A stretch of 64,000 nucleotides of DNA from Oceanobacillus sp. HTM 045 (GCA_009733745.1 WNWL01000002.1:1-64000), one strand, 5' to 3'. Counted from the first letter of the stretch, positions 8,824-18,015 are shown. Program-made: numbers and translations. Notes: generated from the letters alone by a model not told the origin.

Positions 8824-9264
8824 ATGTATCTCGACGACCTGGAACCCGGCTTCGCCTGGGAGACCGCCGCCCGCACCGTGACGGAGGACGACATCCTTGC
8901 CTTCGCCCGCGACTGGGACCCGCAGCCCTTCCACATCGACCGGGAGGCGGCGCAGGCCTCGCCCTTCGGCGGGATCATCGCCTCGGGCTTCCACTCGCTC
9001 GTGGTGGCCTTCCGGCTGATCTACGAGAGCGGCGTCTGGAACGAGGCGTCGATGGGCTCGCCCGGCATGGAGGAGGTGCGCTGGCTCCTGCCCGTCCGCC
9101 CCGGCGACACGCTGAAGGTGCGCTGCGAGGTGCTGAGCGTGAGCCCCTCGCAGAGCCGTCCCGACCGTGGCCGGGCGCGCTTCCGCTACGACGCCTTCAA
9201 CCAGGACGGCGAGAAGGCGCTGAGCTTCACCACCATCCAGATCCTCGCGCGCAGGCCCGGCTGA
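8824..9264 (+). CDS. MaoC family dehydratase
   Basis: A 146-residue single hot-dog domain. The hydratase-2 motif is present: DWDPQPFHIDREAAQASPFGG, with Asp and His of the D-x(4)-H dyad near residues 39-44. MaoC proteins hydrate enoyl-CoA thioesters, so a role in CoA-linked degradation is likely, although the substrate is unknown. ATG 8824 has GGGAGG upstream. Divergent from the methyltransferase gene; no beta-oxidation partner is adjacent. Confidence 0.9.
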   Translation: MYLDDLEPGFAWETAARTVTEDDILAFARDWDPQPFHIDREAAQASPFGGIIASGFHSLVVAFRLIYESGVWNEASMGSPGMEEVRWLLPVRPGDTLKVRCEVLSVSPSQSRPDRGRARFRYDAFNQDGEKALSFTTIQILARRPG

Positions 9265-9322
9265 GGGCCGCGGCGGGTCGGGCGCAGGGCCGGCGCCGGT
9301 CGAACACGGGGCGCATTTGGGC

Positions 9323-9350
9323 TTGACCTGACCTTGGGGTACCTTATCCC
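9323..9350 (+). promoter_or_regulatory. Candidate sigma-70 promoter for the small acidic protein
   Basis: TTGACC (9323-9328) and TATCCC (9345-9350) are separated by 16 bp, about 70 bp before ATG 9423. The -35 is strong and the -10 is weak, a common pattern in alphaproteobacterial promoters. Confidence 0.4.
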
Positions 9351-9422
9351 CGGAGAGGGGGCACAACTCCCGCGGTTTTCCGCATCTGCGCGCGCACGCA
9401 TTCGAATGACAGGGGTATCAAG

Positions 9423-9719
9423 ATGGAAGATTTCGCCTTCAAGATTCAGCTCGGCCTGATCCTGCCGAAGATCAAGGACAAGATCGGTTCCGGCATGGCC
9501 GAGATCACCGACGAGCTGGTGGCCATCGTCCAGGCCGGTCTCGGGGACGACGAGAAGGTCGACCTCTCGATGATCAAGGACACCATGATGAAGGATCTCG
9601 AGATCTTCATGGACCGCAACGTCCTGCCCGCGGTCGACGCCCGCCTGAACCCGCCCGAGCCGGAGCCGGCCGCCGAGGAGGCCCCCGCCGAGGAGGCCGA
9701 GGCCGAGCCCGCCGAGTAG
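9423..9719 (+). CDS. Small acidic helical protein with Glu/Ala/Pro tail
   Basis: A 98-residue protein with no signal peptide. The first ~75 residues look amphipathic-helical (KIQLGLILPKIKDKIG, KDTMMKDLEIFMDRN). The last ~22 are an acidic low-complexity tail built of Glu, Ala and Pro. I do not recognise the family. It has its own promoter-like sequence and a GC-rich hairpin after the stop, suggesting a monocistronic gene, possibly well expressed. Confidence 0.72.
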   Translation: MEDFAFKIQLGLILPKIKDKIGSGMAEITDELVAIVQAGLGDDEKVDLSMIKDTMMKDLEIFMDRNVLPAVDARLNPPEPEPAAEEAPAEEAEAEPAE

Positions 9720-9738
9720 GGTACGGCATACATCCGGT

Positions 9739-9756
9739 GCGGCCCGCACGGGCCGC
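9739..9756 (+). terminator. GC-rich hairpin after the small acidic protein gene
   Basis: GCGGCCCG and CGGGCCGC form a perfect 8-bp stem with a CA loop, 20 bp past the stop. There is no T-run, so it is a possible rather than a clear terminator. Confidence 0.4.
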
Positions 9757-9834
9757 GCCGCCTCGCGCAGCCGTGACGGCGCCGTGAAGGACTGCGCGAT
9801 TGCCCGGACGGGCAAGGACGCATAGAGCATCCCG

Positions 9835-10674
9835 ATGCGCCTCGCCCTCGTCACCGCGGCCGTCATGGTCGCCTTCGCCGCCAACTCGATCCTGAACCGC
9901 CTCGCCCTCGCGGACGCGGCGATCGGGCCGGCTGCCTTCGCCGCGATCCGCGCCGCGAGCGGGGCGGCGGTGCTGGCCGGGCTGGTGCTGGCGCAGAAGG
10001 GGCGGCTCCGCCTCGCGGGGCGCGACCGGGCTGCCGGGGCGCTGTCGCTCACGCTCTACCTGCTCGGCTTCACCTATGCCTATGTCGCGCTCGACGCGGG
10101 CGCGGGCGCGCTGATCCTGTTCGGCTGGGTGCAGATCGTGATGTTCGCGGGCGCGTATCTCCGCGGCGAGCCGTTCGGCGCGCGGCGCTGGGCGGGCGGG
10201 CTGGTGGCCTTCGCCGGGCTGGTGCTGCTGCTCCTGCCCGGGGCGGAGAGCGAGGTGGGCCTCGCCGGCGCGGCGCTGATGATGCTCGCCGCCACGGGCT
10301 GGGGCGTCTACTCGCTGGTCGGGCGCGGCGCGCGTGACCCGCTCGGCGCGACCGCGGCCAATTTCGTGCTCGCCACGCCGATCTGCCTCGCGGTGCCGTT
10401 CCTGATCGCGGACGGGACGGCGATGACCGGCTGGGGCATCTTCCTCGCCATTCTCTCCGGGGCTGTCACCTCCGGCCTCGGCTACGCGGTCTGGTACTCG
10501 GTGCTGCCGAAACTGGAGACCACCGCCGCCGCCGTCGCCCAGCTCACCGTCCCGGTGATCGCTGTCGCGGGAGGCATGATCTTCCTCAGCGAAGACCTGA
10601 CCCTCCGCTTCGCAGCCGCCGCGGTGCTGGTGCTGGGCGGGGTGGGAATCTCGCTGGTGAAGCGGCGGGGGTGA
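9835..10674 (+). CDS. EamA/DMT-family transporter
   Basis: A 279-residue integral membrane protein with about ten hydrophobic helices and two EamA repeats (residues ~1-130 and ~145-278). The repeats show the typical opening motif AxxSILNRLAL and the second-half TGWGVYSLVGR. Members of the drug/metabolite superfamily export small metabolites or take up amino acids; the substrate cannot be read from the sequence. The start has only a distant AAGGA. Transcribed alone. Confidence 0.9.
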   Translation: MRLALVTAAVMVAFAANSILNRLALADAAIGPAAFAAIRAASGAAVLAGLVLAQKGRLRLAGRDRAAGALSLTLYLLGFTYAYVALDAGAGALILFGWVQIVMFAGAYLRGEPFGARRWAGGLVAFAGLVLLLLPGAESEVGLAGAALMMLAATGWGVYSLVGRGARDPLGATAANFVLATPICLAVPFLIADGTAMTGWGIFLAILSGAVTSGLGYAVWYSVLPKLETTAAAVAQLTVPVIAVAGGMIFLSEDLTLRFAAAAVLVLGGVGISLVKRRG

Positions 10675-10826
10675 GGTGGTGCGGCGCGGTTTGGGTTGGG
10701 TGATCGTCGGCTTTGCGGGACTTCGGGACAGTTCACCTTCGGTGACGGGTCGCGACAGTCGCGGCGAACTCTCAGCCTTGCAACTCTCCAGATGAGCGTT
10801 GATCTTGACACGAAGGGCATGCGCCG

Positions 10827-10855
10827 CCTTTTATTATACGCCGTATAATAAAAGG
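10827..10855. promoter_or_regulatory. 29-bp perfect palindromic operator
   Basis: Two 14-bp arms, CCTTTTATTATACG and CGTATAATAAAAGG, are exact reverse complements around a single central C. It is strikingly AT-rich against the surrounding DNA and ends 6 bp before the reductase-fold ATG. The right arm includes TATAAT (10844-10849) and the AAAGG that serves as ribosome-binding site. A TTGACA (10805-10810) lies upstream. It is most likely the binding site of the TetR-family regulator encoded two genes on. Confidence 0.8.
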
Positions 10856-10861
10856 TGTGAA

Positions 10862-11398
10862 ATGATTACGGGACATGTCTTCATCGCTACCAGTCTGGAC
10901 GGTTTCATCGCTCGAAGCGACGGCGATATCGCCTGGCTTCTGGAGCGTGACAACCCAGATGAAGACCATGGCTACGATGCCTTCATCGCGGACATCGACA
11001 TCATTCTGATGGGCCGCGGAACGTTCGAGAAAATGCGAGCCGTAAGGCCCTGGCCCTACAACCGTCCGGTTGTCGTTCTGTCGTCGTCCATGACGCAGTC
11101 CGATCTGCCGGACGACCTGCTCAACAAGGTCCGGGTCGAGAACAAGGCACCCGAAGAGGCGATGCGATTGCTGGAGATCGAAGGACATCGGAAGGTTTAT
11201 GTCGATGGTGGTCTTCTCATTCAGTCCTTCCTTCGGGCCGGCTTGATCGCCGACATGGTGATCACGAGCGTTCCGGTGCTCCTTGGCGAAGGACGCCGGT
11301 TGTTCGGCAAGGTCGGCGCGGACATTTCGCTTCGCCTCGAGGAGACGAAGAGCTTTCCCTCCGGGCTCGTCCAGTCCCGCTACCGGGTCGAAGCATGA
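10862..11398 (+). CDS. Dihydrofolate reductase-fold (RibD C-terminal domain-like) protein
   Basis: A 178-residue protein of the DHFR/RibD-C fold. Visible features are SLDGFIARSDGDIAWL at the start, ILMGRGTFEKM near residue 45, VVVLSSSM near residue 75, HRKVYVDGGLLIQSFL near residue 110, and the VPVLLGEGRRLF signature. Such proteins bind NADPH and reduce unknown or pterin-like substrates; many are stress- or drug-associated. The start lies 6 bp after the palindrome. Codon use is less GC-biased than in neighbours, consistent with import. It overlaps the regulator gene as ATGA. Confidence 0.92.
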   Translation: MITGHVFIATSLDGFIARSDGDIAWLLERDNPDEDHGYDAFIADIDIILMGRGTFEKMRAVRPWPYNRPVVVLSSSMTQSDLPDDLLNKVRVENKAPEEAMRLLEIEGHRKVYVDGGLLIQSFLRAGLIADMVITSVPVLLGEGRRLFGKVGADISLRLEETKSFPSGLVQSRYRVEA

Positions 11399-11976
11399 AC
11401 CGGCCCCGGGGGCGGCCGCCGCGGGCCGATGCCCCTGTCTCGCGCGCCGACATGGTCTTGGCTGCCCTCGATCTTCTGGATCGCGAGGGGGCAGACGCCC
11501 TGACGATGAGGGCGCTGGCGGAGAGCCTCGGCATCAACCCGATGACGATCCATCATCATTTCGGCGGTCGTGACGGCTTGATCGGCGCGATGTCGGAGGC
11601 GGTCTATGCGCAGGTGTCGGCGCCGCAGGACGGCCCTCCGATCGATCGGATCGGTGGTCTGCTGAAGGCCTACCATGGGCAGGTGCTTCGCCACCCGGCA
11701 CTGACCATGCTTATCTTCAGCCGGCCGAGTGTCTTTCCCCAGCAGGCAGAGCGGATCACCAACGAGATATCTGACTTTCTTGCCGAAGCTGGCCTGCCAG
11801 ATCAAAGGGCGCGGATATGGCGCGACATACTCGTGGACTTCACTCATGGCGCTGCCTTGGCGACTGCGATGAGTGGTCGAAGCACGGACAGTACTCCTCA
11901 CGAAGATCAGGGGTTCACCATGGCTTTGAGGGAACTTTTGTCAGGCCTGAGCCGACAATGGGCATCCGGGCGATAA
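11395..11976 (+). CDS. TetR-family transcriptional regulator
   Basis: A 193-residue repressor. An N-terminal helix-turn-helix (residues ~18-62) carries the family pattern ALTMRALAESLGINPMTIHHHF; the C-terminal half is a helical ligand/dimer domain of TetR_C type. It is translationally coupled to the reductase-fold gene, and the only strong palindrome nearby is upstream of that gene. The simple model is therefore autorepression of the pair, relieved by a ligand that the reductase-like protein may process. Base composition is lower in GC than the flanks. Confidence 0.93.
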   Translation: MNRPRGRPPRADAPVSRADMVLAALDLLDREGADALTMRALAESLGINPMTIHHHFGGRDGLIGAMSEAVYAQVSAPQDGPPIDRIGGLLKAYHGQVLRHPALTMLIFSRPSVFPQQAERITNEISDFLAEAGLPDQRARIWRDILVDFTHGAALATAMSGRSTDSTPHEDQGFTMALRELLSGLSRQWASGR

Positions 11977-12057
11977 AGGCTCAAACCAGACCCCAACCTC
12001 CCCCTCCCCGCCGCTGAGCCTTTACCGCCGCCCGCCGCTCTGCTACGCGCCCGTCCC

Positions 12058-13923
12058 ATGCTGACGATCCGCGATCTCCACTTCGCCATGGCTGGCAACC
12101 CGCTCTTCGAGGGGGCGTCCGCGCAGATTCCGGCCGGGGCCAAGGTCGGCATCGTCGGGCGGAACGGCACCGGCAAGACCACGCTCTTCCGGCTGATCCG
12201 GGGCGAGCTGGGCCCCGACCAGGGCGAGATCACCCTGCCGCCCCGCGCCCGCATCGGCGGCGTCGCGCAGGAGGCGCCAGGCGACCACCGCACGTTGATC
12301 GAGACCGTGCTCGCTTTCGACGAGGAGCGCGCGGGCCTGATGGCGGAGGCGGAGACCGCGACCGACCCGCACCGCATCGCCGAGATCCAGACAAGGCTGA
12401 TCGACATCGACGCCCACTCGGCGGAGGCGCGCGCCGCGACCATCCTCTCCGGCCTCGGCTTCGACCACGACGCGCAGAACCGCGCCTCGAAGGAGTTTTC
12501 CGGCGGCTGGCGGATGCGCGTGGCGCTGGCGGGCGTGCTCTTCTCCGCGCCGGACGTGCTGCTGCTCGACGAGCCGACCAACTATCTCGACCTCGAGGGC
12601 GCGATGTGGCTGGAGAGCTATCTCGCGCGCTACCCGCACACGGTCATCATCATCAGCCATGACCGCGGCCTGCTGAACCGGGCGGTGAACAACATCCTGC
12701 ACCTGAGCGAGAAGAAGCTGACCCTCTACGGCGGCGGCTACGACCGGTTCGACGCCGAGCGCCGCCAGCGCCTCGCCCACCAGCAGGCCGCCGCCCAGAA
12801 GCAGGAGGCGGCGCGGGCGCACATGCAGGCCTTCGTCGACCGGTTCCGCTACAAGGCGTCGAAGGCCCGGCAGGCCCAGTCCCGCCTGAAGATGCTGGAG
12901 AAGATGGAGCCGATCGCCGCGACGATGGAGGGCGCGGTCACGCCCTTTCGCTTCCCGAGCCCCGAGGAACTGGCCCCGCCGCTCCTGCGGCTCGACGGGG
13001 TGCGGGCGGGCTATGGCGAGCACACCGTGCTGCGCCGGCTCGACCTGCGTATCGACCAGGACGACCGCATCGCGCTGCTCGGCGCGAACGGCCAGGGCAA
13101 GTCGACGCTGGCGAAGATCATCGCCGGCGACCTCGCGCCGATGGCCGGGCAGCGGATCGCCTCCTCCAAGCTGCGGATCGGCTTTTTCGCCCAGCACCAG
13201 GGCGAGGTGCTGAACCTCGACGAGACCCCGCTCGACCATATCCGCCGCCGTTTCCCGCAGGAGACGCCGTCGAAGCTGCGCGCCCGCCTCGCCAATGCCG
13301 GGCTGCGCGCCGAGACGGTGGAGACGAAGGTCGGGAAGATCTCCGGCGGGCAGAAGGCGCGGCTGATGATGTGCCTTGCGACGCTGGACGCGCCGCATCT
13401 CTTCATCCTCGACGAGCCGACCAACCATCTCGACATCGAGAGCCGCGAGGCGCTGGTAAGCGCGCTCAACGACTATACCGGCGCGGTGATCCTGATCACC
13501 CATGACTCCCATCTCGTGAACCTCGTCGCCGACCGGCTCTGGCTGGTGAAGGACGGCGCCGTGACCCCGTTCGAGGAGGACATGGACGCCTACCGCCGGC
13601 TGCTGCTCTCCGAGCGCAACGGCCCGATCCGGCAGCTGAAGGAGCCGAAGCAGGACGCGACGGAGCCGCGCCGCAAGCAGGCGCCGAAGGGCGACCTCGC
13701 CCGCCTCCGCGCAGAGGCGCGCAAATGCGAGGAACGGGTCGAGAAGCTGCAGGACATGCTGGAGCGCATCGACACCCGCCTCGCCGCCGCGGACTTCTAC
13801 GAACGCCCGGCGGAGGACATCGCCACCTTCCAGACCAAGCGCGCCGAGATCGTCGAGGGGCTGGAGCGCGCCGAGGCCCTCTGGCTCGCCGCCGCCGAGC
13901 GGCTGGAATCGGCGGGCGGCTGA
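12058..13923 (+). CDS. ABC-F family ATPase (YheS/Uup-like)
   Basis: A 621-residue soluble protein with two ABC domains and no membrane domain. Domain 1 has Walker A GRNGTGKTT, signature FSGGWRMR and Walker B VLLLDEPTNYLD. A charged linker (residues ~235-300) follows, rich in Arg, Lys and Gln, then domain 2 with GANGQGKST, SGGQKARL and ILDEPTNHLD. The C-terminal ~90 residues form a coiled coil. ABC-F proteins bind the ribosomal E site and relieve stalling. The order and the C-terminal coil suggest the YheS or Uup group. No ribosome-binding site is obvious at ATG 12058. Confidence 0.93.
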   Translation: MLTIRDLHFAMAGNPLFEGASAQIPAGAKVGIVGRNGTGKTTLFRLIRGELGPDQGEITLPPRARIGGVAQEAPGDHRTLIETVLAFDEERAGLMAEAETATDPHRIAEIQTRLIDIDAHSAEARAATILSGLGFDHDAQNRASKEFSGGWRMRVALAGVLFSAPDVLLLDEPTNYLDLEGAMWLESYLARYPHTVIIISHDRGLLNRAVNNILHLSEKKLTLYGGGYDRFDAERRQRLAHQQAAAQKQEAARAHMQAFVDRFRYKASKARQAQSRLKMLEKMEPIAATMEGAVTPFRFPSPEELAPPLLRLDGVRAGYGEHTVLRRLDLRIDQDDRIALLGANGQGKSTLAKIIAGDLAPMAGQRIASSKLRIGFFAQHQGEVLNLDETPLDHIRRRFPQETPSKLRARLANAGLRAETVETKVGKISGGQKARLMMCLATLDAPHLFILDEPTNHLDIESREALVSALNDYTGAVILITHDSHLVNLVADRLWLVKDGAVTPFEEDMDAYRRLLLSERNGPIRQLKEPKQDATEPRRKQAPKGDLARLRAEARKCEERVEKLQDMLERIDTRLAAADFYERPAEDIATFQTKRAEIVEGLERAEALWLAAAERLESAGG

Positions 13924-13996
13924 CGCCCGTCCGCCGCGCGCGCCCCGCGCCATCCACCCCGGATCATCCAGCCCGGACCATTCAGGAACAGCGACC

Positions 13997-15142
13997 GTGA
14001 AGATCCTGCGCTCTCTCGGACCGGCAGTGGCGCATACCTCGCCGGTGGAAGCCGCCCGCGCGGGCATCGGCGCCTTCGTCGGCCTCGCCGTCACCGGGCT
14101 GTTCGTCCTGTCGCCGGGCATCAACCTCGAGACCGGCCTCTACCTCGTCGCCCCGTTCGGGGCGAGTTCGGTGCTGCTCTTCGCGGTGCCGAACAGCCCG
14201 CTGGCGCAGCCCTGGTCGGCGGTGGTCGGGAACACCGTCGCCGCGCTGGTCGGCGTCGCGGTCTGCCTGTCAGTGGACGAGCCAGCCTTGCGGATCGCGC
14301 TCGCGGTCGGCCTTGCGGTCGCCGCGACGATCCTCTGCCGCGCGGTGCACCCGCCTGCCGGGGCCGTGGCCATGACGGCGGCGATGAGCCCGGAGGCGGT
14401 GGAGCACCTCGGCTTCTGGTTCGCGCTGGTGCCGGTCGCCACGGGAACCGTCGTGCTGGTGCTGCTCGCCGCCGCCTACGCGCGGCTGACCGGGCGGCGC
14501 TACCCGTTCCGGCAGTTCGACGAGCCGAACCGGCACGGCACGGGTGATCCCGACCCGATGCAACGCCTCGGGCTGACCGAGGACGAGCTGACCGGCATCC
14601 TCGAACGCTACCGCCAGTCCTTCAACCTGGGCGTCGAGGACCTCGCCCGGCTGATCGGCGCGGCGGAGGTGCAGGCGGCCACCCATCACACCGGGCCTCT
14701 GACGGCGTCCGACATCATGTCGCGCAACCTCGTCACCGTCGCGCCCGACACGCGGCTGGTGGAGGTCGCGGACCTGTTCCGCCGCCACCGGTTCACCTCG
14801 CTGCCGGTGGTCGCGCCGGACGGGCGCTTCCTCGGCGTGATCTTCCAGATCCACCTGATCACCCGCGCCCGCGAGGACGCGCTGCGCCTGAACCGCGGCT
14901 TCCGCGCCGCGCTGAAACGGCTGCTCGACCGCGAGCGGGACAGGCCGGTTGGCGCAGGGGACATCATGTCAGTGGCCGTTCCGCGGGCTGCCACCGGCAC
15001 GCCCGCCAGCGCGCTCTTCCCGATGATGGCGGATACCGACGTGGACGCGGTTCCCGTGCTGGACGGCGCGAAGATCGTCGGCATCGTCACCCGAACCGAC
15101 CTCGTCGCCGCCCTGTCGCGCGAGGCCATCCGGGGCGGCTGA
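13997..15142 (+). CDS. HPP family membrane protein with CBS domain pair
   Basis: A 381-residue protein. Residues ~15-165 form an HPP domain of four to five membrane helices with the diagnostic AVHPPAGA. A linker (DPMQRLGLTEDELTGIL) then leads to two CBS domains, ~235-290 (SDIMSRNLVTVAPDTRL) and ~318-375 (GDIMSVAVPRAATG). HPP proteins are implicated in nitrite transport in plants, and CBS pairs sense adenosine nucleotides; the bacterial substrate is unsettled. The start is GTG 13997, with AGGAACAG upstream. Shares direction and short spacing with the ABC-F gene. Confidence 0.92.
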   Translation: MKILRSLGPAVAHTSPVEAARAGIGAFVGLAVTGLFVLSPGINLETGLYLVAPFGASSVLLFAVPNSPLAQPWSAVVGNTVAALVGVAVCLSVDEPALRIALAVGLAVAATILCRAVHPPAGAVAMTAAMSPEAVEHLGFWFALVPVATGTVVLVLLAAAYARLTGRRYPFRQFDEPNRHGTGDPDPMQRLGLTEDELTGILERYRQSFNLGVEDLARLIGAAEVQAATHHTGPLTASDIMSRNLVTVAPDTRLVEVADLFRRHRFTSLPVVAPDGRFLGVIFQIHLITRAREDALRLNRGFRAALKRLLDRERDRPVGAGDIMSVAVPRAATGTPASALFPMMADTDVDAVPVLDGAKIVGIVTRTDLVAALSREAIRGG

Positions 15143-15341
15143 GACCGCCCGCGTGGGTCATCTCCGGCCCGGCGTCCCAAACCTTCCCGCCGCGCTTCGC
15201 GGACGCGCCGGCAATGGTCGGTTCCCGGCGCTTCCCGGGCTTGCGCTTTCCATAGGCTCGTGCTGCAGTGCAACAAGAACGGGACGGGCGGCGCTTACCA
15301 GCGGGCATGATGCCAAGCCCCCCGCGCCGAAGGAACGTGGC

Positions 15342-16619
15342 ATGATCCAAGTGTTGTCCCGGGTCTGGGCCCTCCTGATCGGCATCGTGCTGATCATGCT
15401 GGGCAACGGCATGCACTTCACGCTGATCGGCCTGCGCGGCGGCATCGAGGGGTTCTCGGCCGCCGAACTGGCCATCGTCACCTCGGGCTATTTCGTCGGC
15501 TTCCTGTCGGGGGCGCACCTGACGCCGGTGCTGATCCGGCGGGTCGGGCACGTGCGGGTCTTCGCGGCGCTCGGCAGCTTCATGTCGGCGGCGCTGATCG
15601 CCTTCCCGCTGCTGGCCGAGCCCTGGGCCTGGACCCCGCTGCGGATCCTCGTCGGGTTCTGCATGTCGGGCATCTACGTCACCGCCGAAAGCTGGGTGAA
15701 CGACACCGCCACCAACGAGACGCGGGGCAAGGTGCTCTCGGCCTACATGATCGCGCAGACGCTGGGCATCATCGGTGCGCAGGGGCTGCTGACGCTGGGC
15801 GACGCGGGCACGTCCACCCTGTTCATCTGCGCGTCGATCCTCGTCTCGGTCTCCTTCGCGCCGATCCTCCTGTCGGTGAGCCCGGTTCCCGTGACCGAGG
15901 TCGCCCGGCCGATGCCGATCCGGAAGCTCTTCACCGGCTCGCCGCTCGGCACCGTGGGGATCTTCCTGCTCGGCACGATCTACGCGACGCAATCGGGCAT
16001 GGGCCCCGTCTTCGGCACCGAGATCGGGATGAAGACGTCGGACATCGCGCTCTTCGTCGCGATGCTGTTCGCCGGGGCGCTGGTGCTGCAATACCCGATC
16101 GGCTGGCTTTCGGACCGGATGGACCGGCGCAAGCTGATCTTCGCCGCCGCCACGGTCGGCGGCACGACCTGCCTGCTGGGCTGGCTCGACTTCGGCGGCT
16201 CGTGGCCGCTGCTGGCGGCGGCGTTCCTGTCGGGCGGGGTGACGGCGCCGCTCTACGCCCTCTTCCTCGCCTATACCAACGACTACCTGTCGGCGGAGGA
16301 CATGCCCGCCGCCTCGGGCGGGCTGGTGCTGACCTTCGGCATCGGCGCGATCCTCGGCCCGCTGATCACCGGCTGGGCGATGGAGCAGTTCGGGCCCTAC
16401 TCCTTCTGGCTGGTGCTGGCCGTGACCTTCGCCGGCATCGCGGTCTACGCGCTCTACCGGATGACGCAGCGCGCCATCGTGCCGGTGGACGAGACCGAGA
16501 GCTACCTCGGCGTCTTCCCCACCTCCTCGCCGGTCGCGGTCGAGGCGGCGGGCGCCTGGGCCGCCGAGCAGGCGGAGGCCGAGCGGGAGGAGGCGGAACG
16601 GGAGGAGGAAGGGAATTGA
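15342..16619 (+). CDS. MFS transporter (YcaD/UMF-like)
   Basis: A 425-residue carrier with twelve predicted helices. The motif SDRMDRRKL between helices and the ETRGKVLSAYMIAQTLG segment match the YcaD-like branch, in which GxxSDRxDRR marks the central loop. The C-terminus is a cytoplasmic tail very rich in Ala and Glu, ending in repeated EREEAE. ATG 15342 follows AAGGAACG. The substrate is unknown; homologues are often annotated as permeases of small organic compounds. Confidence 0.9.
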   Translation: MIQVLSRVWALLIGIVLIMLGNGMHFTLIGLRGGIEGFSAAELAIVTSGYFVGFLSGAHLTPVLIRRVGHVRVFAALGSFMSAALIAFPLLAEPWAWTPLRILVGFCMSGIYVTAESWVNDTATNETRGKVLSAYMIAQTLGIIGAQGLLTLGDAGTSTLFICASILVSVSFAPILLSVSPVPVTEVARPMPIRKLFTGSPLGTVGIFLLGTIYATQSGMGPVFGTEIGMKTSDIALFVAMLFAGALVLQYPIGWLSDRMDRRKLIFAAATVGGTTCLLGWLDFGGSWPLLAAAFLSGGVTAPLYALFLAYTNDYLSAEDMPAASGGLVLTFGIGAILGPLITGWAMEQFGPYSFWLVLAVTFAGIAVYALYRMTQRAIVPVDETESYLGVFPTSSPVAVEAAGAWAAEQAEAEREEAEREEEGN

Positions 16620-16711
16620 GCCTGCCGGGCAAGCGGCGCCCGCAAGCCTCGCGCACGAGAGCCTCGCCCTAAAACCTTGCGCCCGCGGGCCGGAGCGCCG
16701 ACATAGGCCTC

Positions 16712-17296
16712 ATGCTCGAGAACACCGGCGACAGCGCACGTCTCTTCTACCTCATCCTGCTCGGCATGGCCGTCGCGGTCAGCGTCTTCGTGCGCTATCG
16801 GGGCCGGCTGGGCTCGGCGATGCAGCAGGCGGCGATCTGGTTCCTGATCTTCGTCGGCCTGATCATCGCCTACGGCTTCAAGGACCAACTCCTCGGCCAG
16901 CTCTCGGTCGGCCACGCGGCGCGGTCGGGCAACGAGATCGCGCTCGCGCGCGGGCCGGACGGGCACTTCCACGCCACGCTGGAGGTGAACGGGCAGGACG
17001 TGACCTTCCTGATCGACACCGGCGCGTCGGACGTGGTGCTGACCAGGCGCGACGCCGCCCGGGTCGGGCTCGACCCGGACAACCTCAGCTACACCATCCC
17101 CGCCAGCACCGCCAACGGCACCGTCTGGGGCGCGCCGGTGCGCCTCGGCGAGGTGACGCTCGCCGGGGAGACCGAGTTCGACCTGCGCGCCATCGTCAAC
17201 GGCGGCGAGCTGGACATCTCGCTGCTGGGGATGGACTACCTGAACCGCTACCGGAGCTGGCGGGTCGAGGGTGACACGTTCTATCTCATGCGTTGA
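16712..17296 (+). CDS. Membrane-anchored retropepsin-like aspartic protease (TIGR02281 type)
   Basis: A 194-residue protein with two N-terminal membrane helices (residues ~10-27 and ~42-60) and a single-lobe aspartic protease domain in the periplasm. The catalytic motif is FLIDTGASDVVL near residue 110, followed by GxVRLGEVTLAG and the closing LLGMDYLNRYRSW typical of clan AA. One lobe means it must dimerise, as retroviral proteases do. Substrate unknown. It is the last plus-strand gene before an AT-richer scar. Confidence 0.92.
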   Translation: MLENTGDSARLFYLILLGMAVAVSVFVRYRGRLGSAMQQAAIWFLIFVGLIIAYGFKDQLLGQLSVGHAARSGNEIALARGPDGHFHATLEVNGQDVTFLIDTGASDVVLTRRDAARVGLDPDNLSYTIPASTANGTVWGAPVRLGEVTLAGETEFDLRAIVNGGELDISLLGMDYLNRYRSWRVEGDTFYLMR

Positions 17297-17323
17297 AACG
17301 CGGATCGTGCGATCTGGACCGGA

Positions 17324-17662
17324 TTAGAAACACAAACGCCCTCTTCGCCACAAATCAAGTGTCATACCAGCTCCAATCCGCGTGTCTGGTTCCTTGGCTT
17401 GCGCTTCCAACCGTTCTAGCAAAGCTCTGGCCTCAACCTCATCAAAATGTAGCAGGAATGTGCTCGCCCATAATTGAGCGCTCTCCATCTCGTAGTTAGC
17501 AATATGCGAGAATATCTCACGAGCACTTTCACCCAATAAAGAAATCTCTCCTGCTGCTTCTCGAATCAGCCCATCAAATTTTTTGGCCTCTGCGAGCGAA
17601 GAAGAATTGCTGTGATTAGCCGCCGCCTCAACAAACTTCTTTACGAGATCGGCTCTATTCAT
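17324..17662 (-). CDS. DUF2019-like small protein
   Basis: A 112-residue helical protein resembling the DUF2019 family: an N-terminal L-x-x-x-F-x-E-A-A helix, central hydrophobic helical hairpins, and the family ending with GMTLDLWRRG. ATG 17662 was preferred to TTG 17668 because AAGGTAG is well spaced from it. Codon usage is clearly more AT-rich than the flanks. DUF2019 members often occur as single genes near toxin or immunity genes, but no partner is visible. It sits directly against an IS1380-type remnant, so both probably arrived together. Confidence 0.75.
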   Translation of the reverse strand: MNRADLVKKFVEAAANHSNSSSLAEAKKFDGLIREAAGEISLLGESAREIFSHIANYEMESAQLWASTFLLHFDEVEARALLERLEAQAKEPDTRIGAGMTLDLWRRGRLCF

Positions 17663-17664
17663 GA

Positions 17665-17865
17665 TCAACTTCTACCTTTGCACGTCACTTCCGTCGCTAA
17701 GACAGGGGCGGTGTCGGTCAGGCTGAGCGCGCCATCCAGCTCCCGCTGCTGGAGCAGACCGCCGTCGGAGTTGATCGCAGAGCCACGGAGCGTAAGCTTC
17801 GCCGAGCGGTCGAACCGGAGCCGGAGAGCACTGGTTTCCTCTTCAACTAACGACCTCGCCACCAC
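17665..17865 (-). pseudogene. Truncated IS1380-family transposase remnant
   Basis: The frame encodes an N-terminal fragment similar to IS1380-family transposases: LRLRFDRSAKLTLRG, then INSDGGLLQQRELDGALSLT, corresponding to the conserved TSDAGLLAxRELDDALGLT of complete enzymes as I recall them. About 400 residues, including the DDE catalytic part, are absent. The similarity stops at about ALSLTDTAPV. No terminal inverted repeats or target duplication can be seen, so the insertion is an old, eroded one. Confidence 0.6.
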
Positions 17866-18015
17866 ATCCCCGCTCCATGGTCGCGTGTCTTTGTTACCAT
17901 CAGGATTTTACGGATCGGATCGGGCTCGAAGCTCCATCCATCTGGAATATCCGGGTTTCCATTCCAAACCCCCAACTCATGCCCCGCGCCGAAATCCTTC
18001 CGCCGTTCGCGCCCT

